Of a stretch of 64,000 nucleotides of DNA, positions 34,700-43,786 are shown in pieces (position 1 is the first letter of the stretch; every line of letters begins with the position of its first letter). The notes beneath the pieces are model-generated. The model made no database searches. It saw nothing but the letters and a program-made list of their open reading frames with translations, and was not told the DNA's origin. Source of the stretch: UBA6623 sp965238125 (GTDB lineage: Bacteria; Acidobacteriota; Terriglobia; Bryobacterales; UBA6623). Position numbers and translations under genes: made by a program. Location of the stretch: the NCBI GenBank assembly GCA_965238125.1, contig OZ250179.1:4030001-4094000 (forward strand). The letters are read 5' to 3'.

Positions 34700-36034
34700 T
34701 CATCCCGTTCGCCCCGGTCTCAGCGCCGCCAGCCACGGCATCGGGTGAACTCGGTGAGCGAGCAGCCAGCTAAATAGGAAGAACAGGAACGATGACGCAA
34801 CACTCGCGTAAGCGGCGCCGATCGTGCCCCACTTGTGGATCCACCAGTAGTTGAGGCCCACGTTCACCAAGGCGCTGCCAAACGTCAATCCGCTCAGGAT
34901 GTAGGTCTTTTTCTCGTACAAGATGTAGTTAGCCACCAAGACGTACAAGCCGTTGAAGAGCCCGGCTAGCGCAATCCAGCCCGCATAGCGGAGCGACCCG
35001 GCGAAACTTGCGGAAACAAGATTGTCGAAGATCAACGGCATCACCGCCAACAAGGCCAACCACGCCAAAACGAGCGCCCCCGCGATTAAGTAGGACTGTC
35101 GCACCAACCGGATCCGGCCCTCGGCGTCCACCGTCCCGAGTCGCCCGAAAAGATACGGCGCCCAGGCCAGATTGACCGAGGTTCCCACCAGCAACATGGC
35201 CGAGCCGACCTGAAATCCGACGGCATACGCTCCAACGGCTTCGATGCCCACCAGCGTGGACAATAGAAAGCGGTCGGCAAGCACCATCAACGCGCCGCCC
35301 AGCGAATGAGGAACCAAGAACAGAGAGAACCGGGCGACGTCGACAATGTGCTCGCGCCGGATCCGGCGGCTTAGCCGGCCGCCCTTGTAGAGCACCCCGA
35401 GACCGACCAACGAGAACACAAAATAGGAGACAAAAACGCCGTACATGCGGCCCGGCCAGCCCCAACCAAGAACCATCACCGCCGCCAGCGAAAGCGTGAT
35501 GTTGAGAGTCGCCAATCCCAAGTTGAAACCCGCATAGGCCAACCGTTGGTCGCGGATCTGATACAGCTTCAACACGACATTCGGCAAGAGCTGAACCAAT
35601 CCGAATGCCGGGATCGAGACGACCCACCAAACCGGGATCCGCGTAACACCGGAGATCTCCTCCGCGGCCGCGGCCAGCAAGACAACCGACAAAACGGTTG
35701 TTGCCAACGGCGCCAACAACGCCGACGAAAGATAATCGGGCAGTTGTTGTCGCTCGATCCGGAAGTACGCAACGCCGACCGCGGCATCAACGTTCATCGG
35801 CGTTAGAGGCAGGACGAATTGCACCAGTCCCTGGAACAACGCAAGAACGCCGTATTCAGCGGGCGTCAAATAGGCCGTGAGAAAGGGCAGCAAGAGAAAC
35901 GGCAGCCCCACCCGGAGCACATTCGTGACCAGGTAGCTTGAAAACGACTTGAACAGGGCTCCGCTGTCGTTGTCGATCCAGGAGGCTGTCGGTTGTGTGG
36001 TCACCCGATCGGATGTGTAACCGTTCTCCAGCAA
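34700..36034 (-). CDS. Polysaccharide flippase (MATE/Wzx-like)
   Basis: 444 aa integral membrane protein with about 12 hydrophobic helices, the first at residues 28-55 (SSYLVTNVLRVGLPFLLLPF), followed by LTPAEYGVLALFQGLVQFVL. This start is a hallmark of oligosaccharide flippases that move undecaprenyl-linked glycans across the inner membrane. Further helices include VLSVVLLAAAAEEI and VSSFLFFLFSWLLAHRV. A methyltransferase of the sort found in glycan clusters lies upstream on the same strand, separated by repeat R3. Confidence 0.85.
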   Translation of the reverse strand: MLENGYTSDRVTTQPTASWIDNDSGALFKSFSSYLVTNVLRVGLPFLLLPFLTAYLTPAEYGVLALFQGLVQFVLPLTPMNVDAAVGVAYFRIERQQLPDYLSSALLAPLATTVLSVVLLAAAAEEISGVTRIPVWWVVSIPAFGLVQLLPNVVLKLYQIRDQRLAYAGFNLGLATLNITLSLAAVMVLGWGWPGRMYGVFVSYFVFSLVGLGVLYKGGRLSRRIRREHIVDVARFSLFLVPHSLGGALMVLADRFLLSTLVGIEAVGAYAVGFQVGSAMLLVGTSVNLAWAPYLFGRLGTVDAEGRIRLVRQSYLIAGALVLAWLALLAVMPLIFDNLVSASFAGSLRYAGWIALAGLFNGLYVLVANYILYEKKTYILSGLTFGSALVNVGLNYWWIHKWGTIGAAYASVASSFLFFLFSWLLAHRVHPMPWLAALRPGRTG

Positions 36035-36074
36035 CCCGCGGCAAAAGTGTGTTCAGGCGAAAAAGGGGGGCTGC

Positions 36075-36305
36075 CATTCGACGGATAGTAATCCCGGGCT
36101 TCAGCCCGGAGCAAGGCTCCGTAGGAGCCCCGGAATTTAGCCCACGGCTTCAGCCGTGGGTAAATGGACACCAAGCGATAAGCCCTGAAGGGGCGCTGGA
36201 ACAATCGCTCGATGCCGGCTCCACCAGCAGCTACGTTCACCCTTCCCACCCACCGACACCCATTTTCATGGCGGTATTATGAATCCGCGACTCATAGAAA
36301 CGGGC
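36075..36305. repeat. Interspersed intergenic repeat R3
   Basis: Hairpins CCCGGGCTTCAGCCCGG (36094) and CCCACGGCTTCAGCCGTGGG (36142-36161), GCCCTGAAGGGGCG, and the right end CATTTTCATGGCGGTATTAT (36263). It lies between two co-oriented glycan genes and could act as a terminator or RNA processing site. Confidence 0.65.
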
Positions 36306-36457
36306 TGTACCCTTATTTCGCGTAGTCGGCCTTACACCACGGGCTGCCGGCCGATGGCAAGATGCATGGCTCACGAAAGAATCCTCCGTAGCCGGGCGGG
36401 TGGTCGTGGGATAGCACGGCGTTGATGACAAGCAGGGTCTTCGCCAAAACCCCTCGG

Positions 36458-37558
36458 TTACGAGAGCCGGCGAGGTGCGGTTCGCGGGTCGGCGAGCATG
36501 CTGTCCCACACCTTGTAATAGACCCATTGAACCGAGTCCAGTAATCCGAACACTTTCAGCAAGCGTTTCAACGAAGACCGCGCCAATCTCCCGATTGGGT
36601 AGGCGGAAAGCGACCGATATTCTTCCCGTTGCTCGATCCCGCGCAGATAGCTTAGCGCGGGTTCGTAGTCGCTTTCGACGGGGACCGAACCGGCGTCCTC
36701 TCGCGATTTCCGAAAGACAGCCCGCACGGCTTCGCTGCCTGATAGCAGCTTGAATCCGCTCTTGCGCGCCAGCGCCGCCAAGCTGGTAAGGCTGAAGTGG
36801 TAAGTATGGGCGTTCTGCAGCACACGCAACAAATCCATCCGGTCGTCGGCGAGATGCTTGATTCCGGGCACCTCCAAATAAAGAGTCCCCTCGTCGGACA
36901 GGGTCTGTCGAATCAGGGCCAGCTCCCGGGCCGGGTCCAACAGGTGCTCCAGCACGTGTGAGTAGATGATCAGATCCGGCTTGCGCGTGAAGGAGACGTC
37001 CGACGCCGTGCCGACTTCGATCGGCAGCCCGTGCCGATGCGTGCCGAATTCCGCGCATTCGCGGCCCACATCCACGCCGCGCACCGGGCAGCCTCTGTCG
37101 CGAAAGTACCCCAAGATTCCCCCCGTGCCGCAACCTACTTCGAAGACCTGCATTTGGCGCAGGTCTTGCGGCAGAGCGTGCAGCTCCAGTAATCGAGCGA
37201 AAATGCAGCGGCCTCTGTTGTACTGAGCCCTATAGACGGCATCAGACGGCTGCCCGGCGCCGTGGTACAGCTTGTAATACTCGAGGTTGTAAAATTCGCG
37301 GTACGATGCCTCGTTCATCCGAGGGTTCGTTTGAACCAGCCCGCACTCGGTACATATGACCACCGGCATCCACAAACCATAGCGGTCCTTTTCGGCCAGA
37401 GGCTCGAAATCCGAAGATCCGCAGAGCACACAAGGAACTTTGTCGAACTGATAGATCTCGTCTGTGATCTTGCGGTTGACCTCTGCCTTGGTCCGAACCT
37501 GCAGGCTGTTTAGCGAGACAATCGGCTTGCCGTCGTATTTGAACCGGGGTGCCAGCAC
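36458..37558 (-). CDS. Zinc-binding SAM-dependent methyltransferase
   Basis: 366 aa. N-terminal zinc-ribbon CVLCGSSDF ... ICTECGLVQTNPR (residues about 42-82) followed by a class I methyltransferase fold (MQVFEVGCGTGGILGYF, about 137-153; SHVLEHLLDPARELALIRQT; LEVPG). This pattern (Methyltransf_13 plus Methyltransf_23) is known for sugar C-methyltransferases and other enzymes modifying NDP-sugars or lipids. With the downstream flippase it may form a surface glycan pathway. The exact substrate cannot be read from the sequence. Confidence 0.85.
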   Translation of the reverse strand: MLAPRFKYDGKPIVSLNSLQVRTKAEVNRKITDEIYQFDKVPCVLCGSSDFEPLAEKDRYGLWMPVVICTECGLVQTNPRMNEASYREFYNLEYYKLYHGAGQPSDAVYRAQYNRGRCIFARLLELHALPQDLRQMQVFEVGCGTGGILGYFRDRGCPVRGVDVGRECAEFGTHRHGLPIEVGTASDVSFTRKPDLIIYSHVLEHLLDPARELALIRQTLSDEGTLYLEVPGIKHLADDRMDLLRVLQNAHTYHFSLTSLAALARKSGFKLLSGSEAVRAVFRKSREDAGSVPVESDYEPALSYLRGIEQREEYRSLSAYPIGRLARSSLKRLLKVFGLLDSVQWVYYKVWDSMLADPRTAPRRLS

Positions 37559-37807
37559 TCGACCTCCATCGTGTAACTTGCTTAGTCATGTTGCCGAGGA
37601 TCCGGACGAACGTCGGCCAACTCCAGTGCCGCGGCAGTGGCTCTAAGTTTGGATCGACAGCAGGTGATAACAGCGTTAGCAATCTTCGCTATTCCCCCGC
37701 GGAGGCAGCATGGATATGGAAACCCAGGGCACGAAGAAACTCGCGGCGTTCCGGTATGCCGAGGATGTTCGACCGGCGGCGAGAAATGCAGGTGGACAGC
37801 CCGCCGC

Positions 37808-38236
37808 TCAGGCGCCGTTCGCGGCGAAGCGGTTGCGGAGGGTTTGCGCCAGGTCGTCGACAAGCCCTTCAATACGATCCCGCACCTTTACATAAACCTT
37901 GTCGGATTTGCCGATCGGGTCCTCAACCGCCCACATCAAATTGAGCCCCTTGAATCCCGGCATCGCTTCGAGAATCGACAAGCTGCTCATATTCACGACC
38001 AGGTCGATCGATGAGCAGTCGAGTTCGGAAAGCTTCTTGGGGAATTGCCCGCCGAGCGAGATGCCGGCCCGCGCCATCGAGTCGATCGTTTCGGGCTGTA
38101 CGATCGCCGCCGGTTGCACCCCCGCGCTCTCCGCTTCCATCAGATCGTCGTGCCGCGCCCGCGCGAAACCTTCCGCCATCTGGCTGCGGCAAGAGTTGCC
38201 GACGCAAACAAATAGAACCCGCGCGGGAATCCGCAT
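37808..38236 (-). CDS. ArsC/low-molecular-weight protein phosphatase family
   Basis: About 142 aa from ATG 38,236, preceded by GGAAAGAG. The P-loop nucleophile motif C-x5-R is VCVGNSCRSQMAEGF at the N-terminus, and the general-acid loop is WAVEDPIGKSD. Both occur in thioredoxin-coupled arsenate reductases and in LMW tyrosine phosphatases. The second and third Cys needed for the ArsC redox relay are not obvious, so phosphatase activity is at least as likely. No ars genes are adjacent. A GTG 24 bases upstream would add eight residues. Confidence 0.82.
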   Translation of the reverse strand: MRIPARVLFVCVGNSCRSQMAEGFARARHDDLMEAESAGVQPAAIVQPETIDSMARAGISLGGQFPKKLSELDCSSIDLVVNMSSLSILEAMPGFKGLNLMWAVEDPIGKSDKVYVKVRDRIEGLVDDLAQTLRNRFAANGA

Positions 38237-38329
38237 GATGGTTTCTCTTTCCGTCGACACCTGGTCACAACCGCGATTTCCGCTCGTCGAACCACTTTGT
38301 CTCCAACGCCGATGGACAGCGAAAATCGG

Positions 38330-38555
38330 TGGCTTTTCCGGAAATCCCCTTTGAGAGTATTGCGCATTACGTTAATGCCCGGCAAGATCGCGAACACCTT
38401 GAGCCGCGAAGCGGCGGCGGGAATATAGCCCAGTGTGGTGCCGGAACGGCGGAACCCTGGGTAGAACCACCCACCCGGGCGAGCTCTGAAAGGGCGGCAG
38501 GAACCTCGCGCCCATTTTCATGGCGGTATGAGGAATCTGCGGAGTCACGGAAACG
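38330..38555. repeat. Interspersed intergenic repeat R4
   Basis: Left end TTTTCCGGAAATCCCCTTTG, AGCCGCGAAGCGGCGGCGGG, TAGCCCAGTGTGGTGCCGG, right end CATTTTCATGGCGGTATGAG. It lies immediately upstream of deoC. Confidence 0.65.
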
Positions 38556-38604
38556 GCTCCCTTCAACCCGTGCGTTAAGATTAGAGATTCCGTTGGTTGG
38601 AAGG

Positions 38605-39528
38605 ATGACTCCCCCGACCGACAACGCCGAGATCGTCATGACCCGTGGTGAACTCGATCAGATCGTCCACAGCGTAGGCAACGAGTTGCTGACGCGACTG
38701 GAGCGCTTGCCCAACGGGGCGGCGGCTTCCCCCGCTGCGTGCGGCCGCAGGACGAGCGCCCCGGGCTCGAACGGCACGGCGGGCGGATCGATTTCCGCGG
38801 CGACCGACGGTCATGTCACCTGTCCCGACTGGGCCCCTCCGGAAGAAGGCATCGCGGCACTGATCGACCATACCTTGTTGCGGCCCGACGCCGCCGAAAC
38901 CGATGTCGCGACGATCTGCGCCGAGGCTCGCAAGCATCATTTCGCGGCGGTTTGCGTGCAGCCCGGTTGGGTTGCCCTCGCCGCGCGCGAATTGCGCGGT
39001 TCAGGGGTCAAAACCGCTACCGTCGTGGGATTTCCGCATGGAGCGACGCTGACGCCCGTGAAATGTGTCGAGACCGAACAGGCCGTCAAACTGGGGGCCG
39101 ACGAAATCGACATGGTGCTCTCGATCGGAGCCCTGAAATCAGGCGAAGAGGACCGCGTATTCACGGAAATCCGCTGTATCGCGGAACTGGTGCATTCGGC
39201 GAAGAGAGTGCTCAAGGTGATCCCGGAAGCCGCGCTGCTCAGCGACCGGGAAAAGGCCGTCGCTTGCGTGTTGGCAAAGCTGGCGGGGGCGGATTTCGTC
39301 AAGACTTCGACCGGTTTTGGCCCGTCGGGAGCGAGTCCTCACGATGTTGCCCTGATGCACCGGGTCATCGGCGGCGAGATGGGCATCAAAGCGGCCGGGG
39401 GCATTTCGACTTACGCGGATTTGGTTCAGATGATGCGCGCGGGGGCGACGCGCATCGGAAGCTCGTCGAGTGTCGCGATCGTGGCCGAGGCCTCGGCGGC
39501 CGGCGGTGGTCCCCGAGGCCGGGGGTAG
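38605..39528 (+). CDS. deoC: Deoxyribose-phosphate aldolase with N-terminal extension
   Basis: 307 aa from ATG 38,605. Residues about 85-300 are the class I aldolase: IDHTLLRPDA, VCVQPGWVALA, TVVGFPHGA, DEIDMVLSIGAL, the Schiff-base Lys in LKVIPEAALL, and the second Lys in DFVKTSTGF, then IKAAGGIST. It cleaves 2-deoxyribose-5-phosphate to glyceraldehyde-3-phosphate and acetaldehyde. The first about 80 residues are extra: a short amphipathic helix (MTRGELDQIVHSVGNELLTR) and a Gly/Ser/Ala-rich linker, resembling microcompartment encapsulation peptides. Two bases separate it from the phosphatase gene. Confidence 0.93.
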   Translation: MTPPTDNAEIVMTRGELDQIVHSVGNELLTRLERLPNGAAASPAACGRRTSAPGSNGTAGGSISAATDGHVTCPDWAPPEEGIAALIDHTLLRPDAAETDVATICAEARKHHFAAVCVQPGWVALAARELRGSGVKTATVVGFPHGATLTPVKCVETEQAVKLGADEIDMVLSIGALKSGEEDRVFTEIRCIAELVHSAKRVLKVIPEAALLSDREKAVACVLAKLAGADFVKTSTGFGPSGASPHDVALMHRVIGGEMGIKAAGGISTYADLVQMMRAGATRIGSSSSVAIVAEASAAGGGPRGRG

Positions 39529-39530
39529 CC

Positions 39531-41279
39531 GTGCCCGCCCCCGCCCCCATGCCGGCCGGCCCCCAGGCCGACGCGATCGAAATTCTTATTGAAGCCGCCG
39601 AGATTGTCGCCGGCCACAGCCTCGATCTCGAGGAATTGCTGCGCGCGTTGCGCGATTTGGTCGGCAAGGTCGTTGACTACCAGGTTTTCGCCGTTCTGCT
39701 GCGGACCGCCGACGGCAACGCTTTGCGCATTCGCTCGTCGGTCGGATATCGGCCGGAAGTAGTTCGCAATCTTCGCATCGAGCTGGGCGAGGGAATTACC
39801 GGAACAGCGGCGGAGCAACAAAAGACGTTGGTTGTCGAGGACGTGCGGCGCGACCCGCGCTATTTGGTGACCGTCGACGGCGTGCGCTCGGAGATCGCCG
39901 TGCCGCTGGTGGCCCGCGGCGAGCTGGTCGGCGTGATCGATTTGCAGTCGACTCGGCTCAACGCTTTCAGTGAACACGAAAAGAATCTGCTGGAACTGAT
40001 CGGCTCGCGCTTCTCGCTGGCCATCGAGGCGGCCCGGCTGCATCGCGGAACGCTGAGCCAGAATCGGGTTCTCGCGACGCTGTCGCAAGTTGCCCAAGAG
40101 TTTTCCCACATTCTCAACCTCGACGAATTGCTCTCGAAGATTTCGCATCTGGTACGGCGGCAGATTCCCTACGACGCCTTCAGCATTCTGCTGCTCGAAA
40201 AAGAATCACAGATTCTCAAACACTACTTCGGCGTGCGCTTCGACGAGCGGATTCAGTGGAACAACATGCCGGTCGGCCGAGGTATCGTCGGCGCCGCTGC
40301 ACAGGACGCTCAGACCGTCCTGGTGCCTGATACGAACCGCGACGAGCGCTATGTGGCGATGGTCGAAGGCATCCGCTCCGAAGTTGCGGTTCCCCTCATC
40401 GTCAAGGGCGAAGTGATCGGCGTGCTGGACTTAGAGTGCGAGCATGTCAACGCCTTCACGCGGGAGCATGTGCGGCTGTTGGCCTTGCTGGCGCCGCAAG
40501 TCGCTATCGCCATCGAGAACGCTCGGCTCTATGAGCAGGTCGCCCGCAACGAAGCGCGGCTGGAGCGCGACTTGCGGGCCGCCCGGGAATTACAGCAACA
40601 CTTGCTGCCGGCTTCCCCGCCCCAAGTGGAAGGACTCGAAATCGCCGCTCGCAACGATTCGGCGATGGAGATCAGCGGAGACCTCTACGATTTCTTTCCG
40701 CTCGACGGAGAGCGGCTGGGGTTGCTGATTGGAGACGTCAGCGGCAAAGGCGCTCCGGCGGCGCTCTACGGGGCGCTGGTAAGCGGGTTGATGCGAGAGT
40801 TGGCGGCCGACCGGCATGCGCCGTCGAAGCTGCTGCTCGAACTGAATCGTGCCTTGCTGAGCCGCAAGATTGAAGCGCGCTACCTGACGGCCCTGTACGC
40901 GGAGTGGAGTCCCGCGGATCGCACCTTCACGCTGGCCAACGCCGGGCTGCCGCGACCGCTGCTCTACAGCCAAGGCTCGGTGACGCCGCTGGATGTTTCC
41001 GGGATCCCCCTGGGGCTGATGGGCGTTTCCGAGTACGAGGATTTGACGCTCAGACTCGGACCGGGAGACACTCTGGTGTTTGCTTCCGATGGCATTACGG
41101 AATCGGAAGACGCCGACCGCGAGCAGTTCGGTGACCATCAGTTCGCCAAGGTCGTCGAAAAGTACGGCGAAGCGGCGCCCGGACGACTACTCGACGCGGT
41201 GTTCGAGGGGGTCAACGCTTTCAGCAGCGCCGCTCGGGCGGCCGACGACCGCACGGTCATTGTTGTGAAGGCGAGCTGA
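39531..41279 (+). CDS. GAF-GAF-PP2C (RsbU/SpoIIE-type) serine phosphatase
   Basis: 582 aa from GTG 39,531, or six residues shorter from ATG 39,549. Tandem GAF domains (about 15-170 and 190-335; each with an E-AVPL-V-GE-(V/I)GV-DL strand pair) precede a SpoIIE-type PP2C domain. The latter has AARELQQHLLPASPPQVEGL, EISGDLYDFFPLDG, IGDVSGKGAPAALYGALVSG, and FASDGITESED with metal-binding Asp residues. Such enzymes dephosphorylate anti-sigma-antagonist proteins in response to signals bound by GAF. It follows deoC by two bases, so translational coupling is likely. Confidence 0.92.
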   Translation: MPAPAPMPAGPQADAIEILIEAAEIVAGHSLDLEELLRALRDLVGKVVDYQVFAVLLRTADGNALRIRSSVGYRPEVVRNLRIELGEGITGTAAEQQKTLVVEDVRRDPRYLVTVDGVRSEIAVPLVARGELVGVIDLQSTRLNAFSEHEKNLLELIGSRFSLAIEAARLHRGTLSQNRVLATLSQVAQEFSHILNLDELLSKISHLVRRQIPYDAFSILLLEKESQILKHYFGVRFDERIQWNNMPVGRGIVGAAAQDAQTVLVPDTNRDERYVAMVEGIRSEVAVPLIVKGEVIGVLDLECEHVNAFTREHVRLLALLAPQVAIAIENARLYEQVARNEARLERDLRAARELQQHLLPASPPQVEGLEIAARNDSAMEISGDLYDFFPLDGERLGLLIGDVSGKGAPAALYGALVSGLMRELAADRHAPSKLLLELNRALLSRKIEARYLTALYAEWSPADRTFTLANAGLPRPLLYSQGSVTPLDVSGIPLGLMGVSEYEDLTLRLGPGDTLVFASDGITESEDADREQFGDHQFAKVVEKYGEAAPGRLLDAVFEGVNAFSSAARAADDRTVIVVKAS

Positions 41280-41308
41280 GGGGCGAACCGCCGCATGAGA
41301 AACACCCC

Positions 41309-42559
41309 ATGGCGACACAAGGATTTTCCTATCACGAAGACGTATTCCATTGCGGCGACCTGTCGCTGAGTCGCCTGGCCGAGGAAATCGGCACGCCTTG
41401 CTACGTCTACTCGGGAGACGCGATCGTCGCTAACTATCGCGCCTACGAGCAAGCGCCGGCGGGCCTCGATCACGAGATCCATTACTCGGTCAAGGCCAAC
41501 GGGTCGCTCGGCATCCTGGCGCTGTTGGCCCGCGAAGGGGCCGGTTTCGATATCGTTTCCGGCGGCGAGTTGTTCCGCGTCATGCGGGCCGGCGGCGATC
41601 CGGCCCGAGTCGTTTTTTCGGGTGTCGGCAAGACAAGGGCCGAAATCGAATATGCGCTCGACAACGGCGTCGAGCTTTTCAATTGCGAATCCGAGGCCGA
41701 GGCCGACGTGCTGGGGGAAGCCGCCGAAAAACTCAGCAAACGCCCCTCGGTCGCCTTGCGGGTCAACCCCGACATCAACGCCGAAACGCACCCCTACATT
41801 GCGACCGGCCTGCACGAGCACAAGTTCGGCATCCCGATCACGGAGGCCGAGCGGATTTACCAACGTTTGGCCGCCAACCCGCGTTTGACGCCGGCCGGCG
41901 TCAGTTGCCACATCGGCTCGCAGATCTTCGACAGCGGACCGTTTCTCGAAGCTCTCGAGGCCGTGACCTCGCTTGCCGAGAGACTCCAATCGGCGGGTCT
42001 GCCGATCCGCTATTTGGACTTGGGAGGCGGACTGGCGGTGGCCTACCGAGGCGAGGAAACCACCCCTTCGGTGGCGCGGCACCTCGACCGACTCGCCGAG
42101 GGATTGCGCGGCAAGAACCTCAAGCTGATGCTCGAACCGGGCCGCTCGATCGTGGGGCCCGCGGGCGTGCTGCTAACGACGGTTCTCTACCGGAAGCGCA
42201 GCGGCGAGAAAGAGTTCGTCGTCGTGGACGCGGCGATGAACGACCTGATTCGCCCCTCGCTTTACCAGTCGCATCACGAGATCGTGCCGCTCGTTCGCGG
42301 CGAGCGGCCGGAGATTGTCGCGGATGTCGTCGGGCCCGTTTGCGAGACGGGCGATTTCTTGGCGCGTGAGAGGGAAATGGCCGATGTGACCCCGGGCGAG
42401 GTCTTAGCGGTGTGCACGGCCGGAGCCTATGGATTCGTGCAGGCCTCGAACTACAATGCGCGCCCGCGGCCACCCGAAGTTCTCGTGCGGGCAGGAGAGT
42501 TTAGAGTGATTCGAGAGCGCGAAATCCACGAAGATCTAATCCGCGGCGAATCGCTTTAG
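41309..42559 (+). CDS. lysA: Diaminopimelate decarboxylase
   Basis: 416 aa fold-type III PLP enzyme. PLP-binding Lys in IHYSVKANGSLGIL near residue 60, SGGELFRVMRAG, GLHEHKFGIP, CHIGSQI, the Gly-rich loop YLDLGGGLAVAY, EPGRSIVGPAG and the catalytic VCETGDFLARER. It converts meso-diaminopimelate to L-lysine, the last step of lysine synthesis. Start at ATG 41,309. Length is normal. Confidence 0.96.
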   Translation: MATQGFSYHEDVFHCGDLSLSRLAEEIGTPCYVYSGDAIVANYRAYEQAPAGLDHEIHYSVKANGSLGILALLAREGAGFDIVSGGELFRVMRAGGDPARVVFSGVGKTRAEIEYALDNGVELFNCESEAEADVLGEAAEKLSKRPSVALRVNPDINAETHPYIATGLHEHKFGIPITEAERIYQRLAANPRLTPAGVSCHIGSQIFDSGPFLEALEAVTSLAERLQSAGLPIRYLDLGGGLAVAYRGEETTPSVARHLDRLAEGLRGKNLKLMLEPGRSIVGPAGVLLTTVLYRKRSGEKEFVVVDAAMNDLIRPSLYQSHHEIVPLVRGERPEIVADVVGPVCETGDFLAREREMADVTPGEVLAVCTAGAYGFVQASNYNARPRPPEVLVRAGEFRVIREREIHEDLIRGESL

Positions 42560-42595
42560 CAAGAGCCGAGAATCTCACGCCGCCTCGGAGGAATG

Positions 42596-42835
42596 TCACC
42601 TGGCCGACTCTTCCGAAAATCCTCTTTCGAGCGTATGGCGTATTACGTTGCTAGCGGTGAAACCGCAAATCTCCACAGCCGCGAAGCGGCGGCGGGAATA
42701 TAGCCCGGGGTGGAGCCGAAGGCGGAACCCCGGGTAGCCCGCCCCCGCGGAGAGCCCTGAAGGGTCGGCTGGAAGGCCACCGACACCCGTTTGCATGGCG
42801 GCATGATGAATCCGCGATTCGTAGAAACGGACTCT
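42596..42835. repeat. Interspersed intergenic repeat R5 (overlaps miaA start)
   Basis: Left end GACTCTTCCGAAAATCCTCT, GCGAAGCGGCGGCGGGAATA, GCCCGGGGTGGAGCCGAAGG, right end GCATGGCGGCATGATGAATC then CGATTCGTAGAAACGGACTC. Its final 33 bases are inside the miaA reading frame. Confidence 0.65.
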
Positions 42836-43786
42836 TCCCTGATCCCATTCCTTGCGGTCGTGGGGCCGACGGCGTCGGGTAAATCCGACCTCGCGCTCGC
42901 TTTGGCCGAGCACTTCGCCGGCGAGATCGTCAATTTCGACTCGGTCCAGCTCTATCGTGGCGTCGACATCGGCTCGGCAAAGGTTCCCCCGGTCCAACGC
43001 CGCGGTATCCCTCATCACCTGCTTGATATCGCCGAACCGGAACAGGAAGTAACGGCCGGCGATTACGCCCGTCGCGCCCGAGAAGTGCTCCGGGAGCTCA
43101 ACGCTCGCCAGAAACTTCCGATCCTGGTCGGAGGCACCGGCTTCTACTTGCGGGCGCTGATCGACGGCCTCTTCCCCGGCCCGGCTCGAGATCGCGCGGT
43201 GCGGGCGCGGCTGACCGCCCGGGCCTCCAAGCGTCCCGCAACCTATCTACACCGCCTGCTGACGCGGCTTGACCCCGAGGCGGCCGTTCGCATTCATCCC
43301 AACGATCACGCCAAGCTGATACGCGCGATCGAGGTCTGCCTCGCCGGCCGCGCGCCGATATCGTCGATTTGGGAAAAGGGCAAAAATGCCTTGGAAGGCT
43401 ATGAGGTTTTTCGCCTCGGCCTGAACCCGCCGCGCGAGAAACTCCGCGAAAGGATCGAGGCTCGCACCCAGCGAATGTTTCAAACCGGGTTGATCGACGA
43501 GGTGCAACGCCTGCTCGACCTCGGCGTCAGCCGAGACGCCCGCCCGTTCGGAGCCCTCGGCTATAAGCAAGCCCTGGCACATCTCGACGGAGCGCTTACG
43601 ATCGAGCAGGCCGTTGAAGAAACGATCGTCCGGACCCGCCGTTACGCTAAGCGCCAAATCACCTGGTTCCGGCGGGAACCCAATGTCCATTGGCTCGCCG
43701 GATTTGGGGAGGACGAGGCGATACTCGAACAGGGGACGGCAGCCGTCCGAGCGTGGCTCGCCGGCGCTCGCGGGAAACCAGCCTAG
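42803..43786 (+). CDS. miaA: tRNA dimethylallyltransferase
   Basis: About 327 aa. P-loop GPTASGKS at residues 21-28, the DSVQLYRGVDIGSAKVPP motif, HHLLDIAEPEQ, VGGTGFYLRALIDG, and the C-terminal FGALGYKQALAHLDG and TRRYAKRQITWFRRE. It adds dimethylallyl to A37 of tRNAs reading UNN codons. The first twelve residues (MMNPRFVETDSS) are encoded by the end of repeat R5. The first family-conserved residues start right after it, so ATG 42,803 or 42,806 in the repeat must act as start. Confidence 0.94.
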   Translation: MMNPRFVETDSSLIPFLAVVGPTASGKSDLALALAEHFAGEIVNFDSVQLYRGVDIGSAKVPPVQRRGIPHHLLDIAEPEQEVTAGDYARRAREVLRELNARQKLPILVGGTGFYLRALIDGLFPGPARDRAVRARLTARASKRPATYLHRLLTRLDPEAAVRIHPNDHAKLIRAIEVCLAGRAPISSIWEKGKNALEGYEVFRLGLNPPREKLRERIEARTQRMFQTGLIDEVQRLLDLGVSRDARPFGALGYKQALAHLDGALTIEQAVEETIVRTRRYAKRQITWFRREPNVHWLAGFGEDEAILEQGTAAVRAWLAGARGKPA

